Source: Actinomyces sp. S6-Spd3
GTDB taxonomy: Bacteria; Actinomycetota; Actinomycetes; Actinomycetales; Actinomycetaceae
Assembly: GCF_000758755.1 (NCBI RefSeq)
Contig: NZ_JRMV01000279.1
Coordinates: 1 to 64,000 of the forward strand
DNA length: 64,000 bases
Direction: 5' to 3'
Part shown: one piece after another, positions 59,969 through 64,000 of the stretch
Layout: every line of letters begins with the position of its first letter
How positions within the stretch are numbered: the stretch's first letter is position 1
Made by a program: the position numbers and the translations under genes
The notes under the pieces: model-generated
Told to the model about the DNA's origin: nothing
Seen by the model: the letters and a program-made list of their open reading frames with translations, nothing else
Database searches by the model: none

Positions 59969-61258
59969 ATGGGTGCCGATGCACCTCAGTGGCTTTTTAG
60001 TTCCTTTGTGGACGCGATGCAAGAGATCGGGGCGAGCGCCCCGATTCCTGTTCTTGAGGCAGAAGCGCGTGACTTGATTTCTCGGTGGAATGCCCGCGGA
60101 CGTTTTCTTCACAACACCCGTCACCTGCTGAAGACCCTGTCGCGTATTGACGAGATCGCTTCAACCGCGCACGATCCCGACGTACTTCGAGTTGCTTTGT
60201 GGTACCAGGGTGCAGTGCTCAATCGTAGTTTTGACATCTTCCGCCGCGGCGAAACGGGCGACGAGCAAGAGTTTGCGTCGCTGTATCACGCACGTTCACG
60301 CATGGAAACTCTGGGAGTGAGCGAGGATGTGATCTCGCGTATCCAAGAGCTCATGATGGCTCTCTTCACTCATCGCGCGGATCCTTCCGATATGGACGCT
60401 CAAGTCCTCATCGATGCGGATTTGGGAATGCTTGCCGCAAGCCCGCAAGATTTCAAGCGTTTCCGTGAGGCCTTGCGCCAAGAATGTACAGACTTGTGTG
60501 ATCTTGAGTTCTTCCGCGCACGCCGGTTAGCAATTCGAAAGATCTTGAAGCGCGAGCAAATTTTCCACTCCCCTTTGGCCATCGGCTGGGAAGAAACGGC
60601 GCGCGCCAATCTTGAGGCTGAAAGCACGAAGCTGACGCGCCTCCTGAAGGACGCCGAGGCCGCCGGTGAGATCACCGATAGCGACGACGACTTCGACGTC
60701 GAGGATGGCGCACAGGAGACTTCCCTTGACACTCCCGCCTCGGGGACGATGATCATTAGGCGCCGCCACCTCAATATCAAGAACCACACTCAGCCTTTTG
60801 ACCGCGTTGATGAGGGGCTTTCCGCTCCTAGTTTGCCTTACGCAGTTGTTGAGTTACCAGAGTCAAAGATTGCGCTCACCTCAGAGGATCTTTCCACTGA
60901 CGAGGCCGCCTCGCAGGAAACCCCTCAGGTGCAGCCGACCGGTGACCTTGGTGGTGTTTCTTCGCTGAGTGATGCTCCTACAGGTAGCCTCCCTGTGGAT
61001 GCGACGCCGACAGATACTACGCTTGCCGGCGATGCGACCGTCAGCGCCGCGGCCGTCGACAGCGCACAAGATGACGCTACTGAAGCAAGCACAACGCCTC
61101 TTGCCGGGGTTCCAACAGTCGAGCGTACTTTGGCTCCCGCCGCTTCAACAACGGGCTCTGAGATGGCTCCGAAGAACGCAGCGGACGAGGACGATACTTC
61201 GTCTTTGGAATCCGCTATTGAGGACCTTGATATTCCTGCACCCCCGCCGTTGTCCTGA
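59969..61258 (+). CDS. HD-superfamily-like protein (COG4339 type) lacking the HD pair
   Basis: 429 residues, two parts. Residues about 1-230 follow the COG4339 predicted phosphohydrolase pattern: FLHNTRHLLKTLSRID (normally YHxxxH), VALWYQGAVLNRS (normally WFHDAVY) and VLIDADLGMLAASPQDFKRFREALRQE plus a REQIFHSPLAIGWEETARANLEAESTKL tail. In the WYQG segment (78-81) the metal-binding HD pair is replaced by QG, so catalysis is doubtful. Residues about 230-429 are acidic, Ser/Thr/Ala-rich and probably disordered, with SLPYAVVELPESKIALTSEDL as an isolated ordered patch. AGGAGTG ribosome site. Function unknown. Confidence 0.72.
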   Translation: MGADAPQWLFSSFVDAMQEIGASAPIPVLEAEARDLISRWNARGRFLHNTRHLLKTLSRIDEIASTAHDPDVLRVALWYQGAVLNRSFDIFRRGETGDEQEFASLYHARSRMETLGVSEDVISRIQELMMALFTHRADPSDMDAQVLIDADLGMLAASPQDFKRFREALRQECTDLCDLEFFRARRLAIRKILKREQIFHSPLAIGWEETARANLEAESTKLTRLLKDAEAAGEITDSDDDFDVEDGAQETSLDTPASGTMIIRRRHLNIKNHTQPFDRVDEGLSAPSLPYAVVELPESKIALTSEDLSTDEAASQETPQVQPTGDLGGVSSLSDAPTGSLPVDATPTDTTLAGDATVSAAAVDSAQDDATEASTTPLAGVPTVERTLAPAASTTGSEMAPKNAADEDDTSSLESAIEDLDIPAPPPLS

Positions 61259-61313
61259 GTATTTTCTTATTTCATGTCTTGTGAATCGGATTTAAGGCGC
61301 TGAATCCTTGTAT

Positions 61314-61349
61314 TTGTCCACAGTGCGCGGGTTAATCCTTTTATCCACA
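61314..61349. promoter_or_regulatory. Two DnaA-box-like sites before the WXG100 gene
   Basis: TTGTCCACA (61314-61322) equals the actinobacterial DnaA box consensus and TTATCCACA (61341-61349) equals the E. coli consensus; both are in the same orientation, 27 bp apart. There is no dnaA/dnaN and no AT-rich unwinding region, so a full origin is unlikely. Confidence 0.5.
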
Positions 61350-61428
61350 GTTTGCAGTACGCGCTCGGCGGCAGAACACTGATTTTTCCTAGGCTGTGAG
61401 GACCATTTTTCTCACGCTAGGAGGAATT

Positions 61429-61719
61429 ATGACCGTCTATTCGGTTGACTCTGGCCAGGTCGCATCCTGCGCCTCTCGCATCCAGGTAACTTGCGACAGC
61501 ATTCGCGGGGAGGTTTCTGCTTTGATGCATGAGCTCCTTGCCCTGAAAGACTCGTGGCAAGGAGCTGCCTCAGCGCAATTTTCGGAGTCTGTGTCGTCAT
61601 GGCAAACCACCCAAGCACAGGTCGAAACATCCTTGGATCAAATATCGACCTCGCTTTCACACGCCGCACAAGTCTATGCAGATGCCGAAGCGCAAAGTAT
61701 GGGGCTCTTTGCGCATTAA
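61429..61719 (+). CDS. WXG100 (ESAT-6-like) protein
   Basis: 96 residues, from ATG 61429 with an excellent AGGAGGAATT ribosome site; the in-frame ATG/GTG at 61396 lies within the leader. A helix-turn-helix hairpin with the central W-x-G motif (SWQG, W43-G45) and the typical C-terminal YADAEAQSMG helix (a Y-x-x-x-D/E-like secretion signal is loosely present). These proteins are exported by type VII systems. No ESX ATPase or partner WXG100 gene is present, so it is an orphan here. Confidence 0.92.
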   Translation: MTVYSVDSGQVASCASRIQVTCDSIRGEVSALMHELLALKDSWQGAASAQFSESVSSWQTTQAQVETSLDQISTSLSHAAQVYADAEAQSMGLFAH

Positions 61720-61722
61720 AAG

Positions 61723-61763
61723 CCGTTGGGGGGGCGCGCCGCTTGGCGCGCCCCCCCCAACGG
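61723..61763. terminator. Strong GC-rich hairpin between WXG100 and groL genes
   Basis: A stem of about 17-18 bp (61723-61740 with 61745-61763, one bulged C) and 4-nt loop between convergent genes. No T run follows; it may still terminate both. Confidence 0.65.
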
Positions 61764-61799
61764 GACTTAACCAGAAATGGTGTCTGAATCCTTAGCGGA

Positions 61800-63431
<1,632 letters not shown>

Positions 63432-63511
63432 CTATCCTTCCGCGATGCGGATTGGACCGATGCCCGCGACGGACGACTCAGGTTCCTCCAGAGCCTCACC
63501 GGCCTTAGTGC

Positions 63512-63538
63512 TTATCACTCGGCACTCCCGAGTGCTAA
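63512..63538 (-). promoter_or_regulatory. CIRCE element (HrcA operator), proximal
   Basis: On the - strand TTAGCACTC-9nt-GAGTGATAA agrees with the CIRCE consensus except for one base. It lies 87 nt before the groL start. Confidence 0.93.
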
Positions 63539-63546
63539 GTCCAAGT

Positions 63547-63573
63547 CTGGCACTCTCAGCCTCAGAGTGCAAG
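63547..63573 (-). promoter_or_regulatory. CIRCE-like element, distal
   Basis: CTTGCACTC-9nt-GAGTGCCAG on the - strand matches CIRCE at 7 of 9 positions in each arm and starts 35 bp from the first element. Tandem CIRCE sites are common before actinobacterial groEL. Confidence 0.75.
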
Positions 63574-63605
63574 ACGGGCGACATGAGTTCACTGATAAAG
63601 AAAAA

Positions 63606-63626
63606 CCCCGGTACCAAGTACCGGGG
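63606..63626 (-). terminator. Terminator of tRNA-Asn
   Basis: CCCCGGTAC-3nt-GTACCGGGG inverted repeat; the - strand continues with TTTTTCTTT. It lies 6 nt from the tRNA 3' end. Confidence 0.88.
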
Positions 63627-63631
63627 AGAAG

Positions 63632-63703
63632 CTCCCGCGACTGGATTCGAACCAGTAACCGTCCGATTAACAGTCGGATGCTCTGCCGTTGAGCTACGCG
63701 GGA
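63632..63703 (-). tRNA. tRNA-Asn (anticodon GTT)
   Basis: 72-nt cloverleaf on the reverse strand: acceptor TCCCGCG/CGCGGGA, anticodon stem CCGA/TCGG with loop CTGTTAA, T arm GTTCGAATC, discriminator G. No encoded CCA. Confidence 0.97.
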
Positions 63704-63789
63704 AAGCGACAAAAAGAAATAGTACCGATGAAGTGTGCCAAGAGCAAATCCGAAAAGGGCATTCACTCATGGCCTGCCTCACATACCAA

Positions 63790-64000
63790 TCACACCCAAT
63801 CAGGATTGTCGGTATCCACACCGCTATCGCGAGCAGCACACTCGATTGCAGACGCGAGCCACCACGCAAAACCATCGAGCTGCGAGTCGTAGTGCGAGCG
63901 GAAACGCTCATCGTGAATGTAGGAACGAGAAATCACATAGTGCTTCGCAGGAGTCACCGGGAAAAACTCACTGAGTAATTCCCGATGCAAGGCGACAAGA
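63790..64000 (-). CDS. C-terminal part of a TipAS-domain-like protein (cut by window edge)
   Basis: The frame is open to the window edge, so the upstream part of the gene is missing. The visible 70 residues (HRELLSEFFPVTPAKHYVISRSYIHDERFRSHYDSQLDGFAWWLASAIEC) resemble the TipAS globin-like domain of MerR/TipA regulators, with the typical YxxDERFRxxYD stretch. If right, the whole protein would bind thiopeptide-like drugs and regulate transcription. I base this only on pattern similarity. Confidence 0.65.
   Translation of the reverse strand, partial: LVALHRELLSEFFPVTPAKHYVISRSYIHDERFRSHYDSQLDGFAWWLASAIECAARDSGVDTDNPDWV

Noticed and set aside
61314-61349. oriC
   Set aside because: Only two DnaA boxes, with no dnaA, dnaN or parAB genes and no AT-rich unwinding element.

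Overview
The window looks like one uninterrupted stretch of chromosome from a Gram-positive actinobacterium, most likely a member of the Actinomycetaceae (Actinomyces/Schaalia-like). The lines of evidence are moderately high GC, IdeR-type DtxR repressor, an actinobacterial galU-moeA-rimJ-membrane protein cluster, a panC-panD-lysS operon headed by a DUF2520 protein, a stand-alone groEL2-type chaperonin with tandem CIRCE boxes, LAxTG surface proteins, a WXG100 protein and several apparently leaderless genes. The species is an inference; no rRNA is present. I see no phage, transposase, CRISPR array or plasmid module.

Layout. 1-1.8 kb: a Na+/amino-acid symporter. 1.9-7.4 kb: tRNA-Ala, then the reverse-strand cluster galU > moeA (Glp-like) > rimJ-like acetyltransferase > SepX/GlpR-like membrane protein, with divergent 5-formyl-THF cyclo-ligase and mscL. 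7.4-11.7 kb: a 1358-residue helicase/nuclease-like protein whose catalytic motifs look lost. 11.8-16.1 kb: fhs and a feoA-feoB-feoC ferrous iron operon with a DtxR-type box lying on its promoter; the likely repressor is at 40 kb. 16.3-25.3 kb: the most unusual block, two 1010-residue paralogous helical-repeat proteins bracketing an EamA permease and an HSP90-family ATPase, all on one strand. 25.5-29.2 kb: pyruvate:quinone oxidase and a cytochrome b561-like/molybdopterin oxidoreductase fusion. 29.2-29.4 kb: a pair of related palindromic repeats.

29.6-36.0 kb: four tandem paralogous sortase-anchored surface proteins (LAHTG motif) with matching promoters. 36.2-47.7 kb: two MFS exporters, tRNA-Arg, a double universal stress protein, an NlpC/P60 cell-wall hydrolase under a cyclic-di-AMP riboswitch, the DtxR-family repressor, a purine permease, DUF3027 and cold-shock proteins, a TPM-domain membrane protein and a PspA homologue. 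47.7-51.2 kb: NYN RNase-like protein, glycerol kinase and a divergent SorC regulator. 51.2-57.5 kb: lysS, panD, panC, a DUF2520 Rossmann protein and a pair of bacterial PH-domain membrane proteins. 57.6-59.8 kb: a PhoP/PhoR-like two-component system. 60-64 kb: an HD-family protein lacking its HD pair, an orphan WXG100 protein behind two DnaA-box-like sites, groEL, tRNA-Asn and the 3' part of a TipAS-like gene.

Common themes are envelope homeostasis (symporter, MscL, PspA, PH-domain proteins, NlpC/P60, surface adhesins, Glp/SepX division cluster), proteostasis (GroEL, HSP90-like protein, cold-shock protein) and iron (feo operon plus DtxR). Start codons were chosen from Shine-Dalgarno spacing, from overlap with the previous gene, or from a TANNNT -10 box lying 6-7 nt before the start (leaderless).
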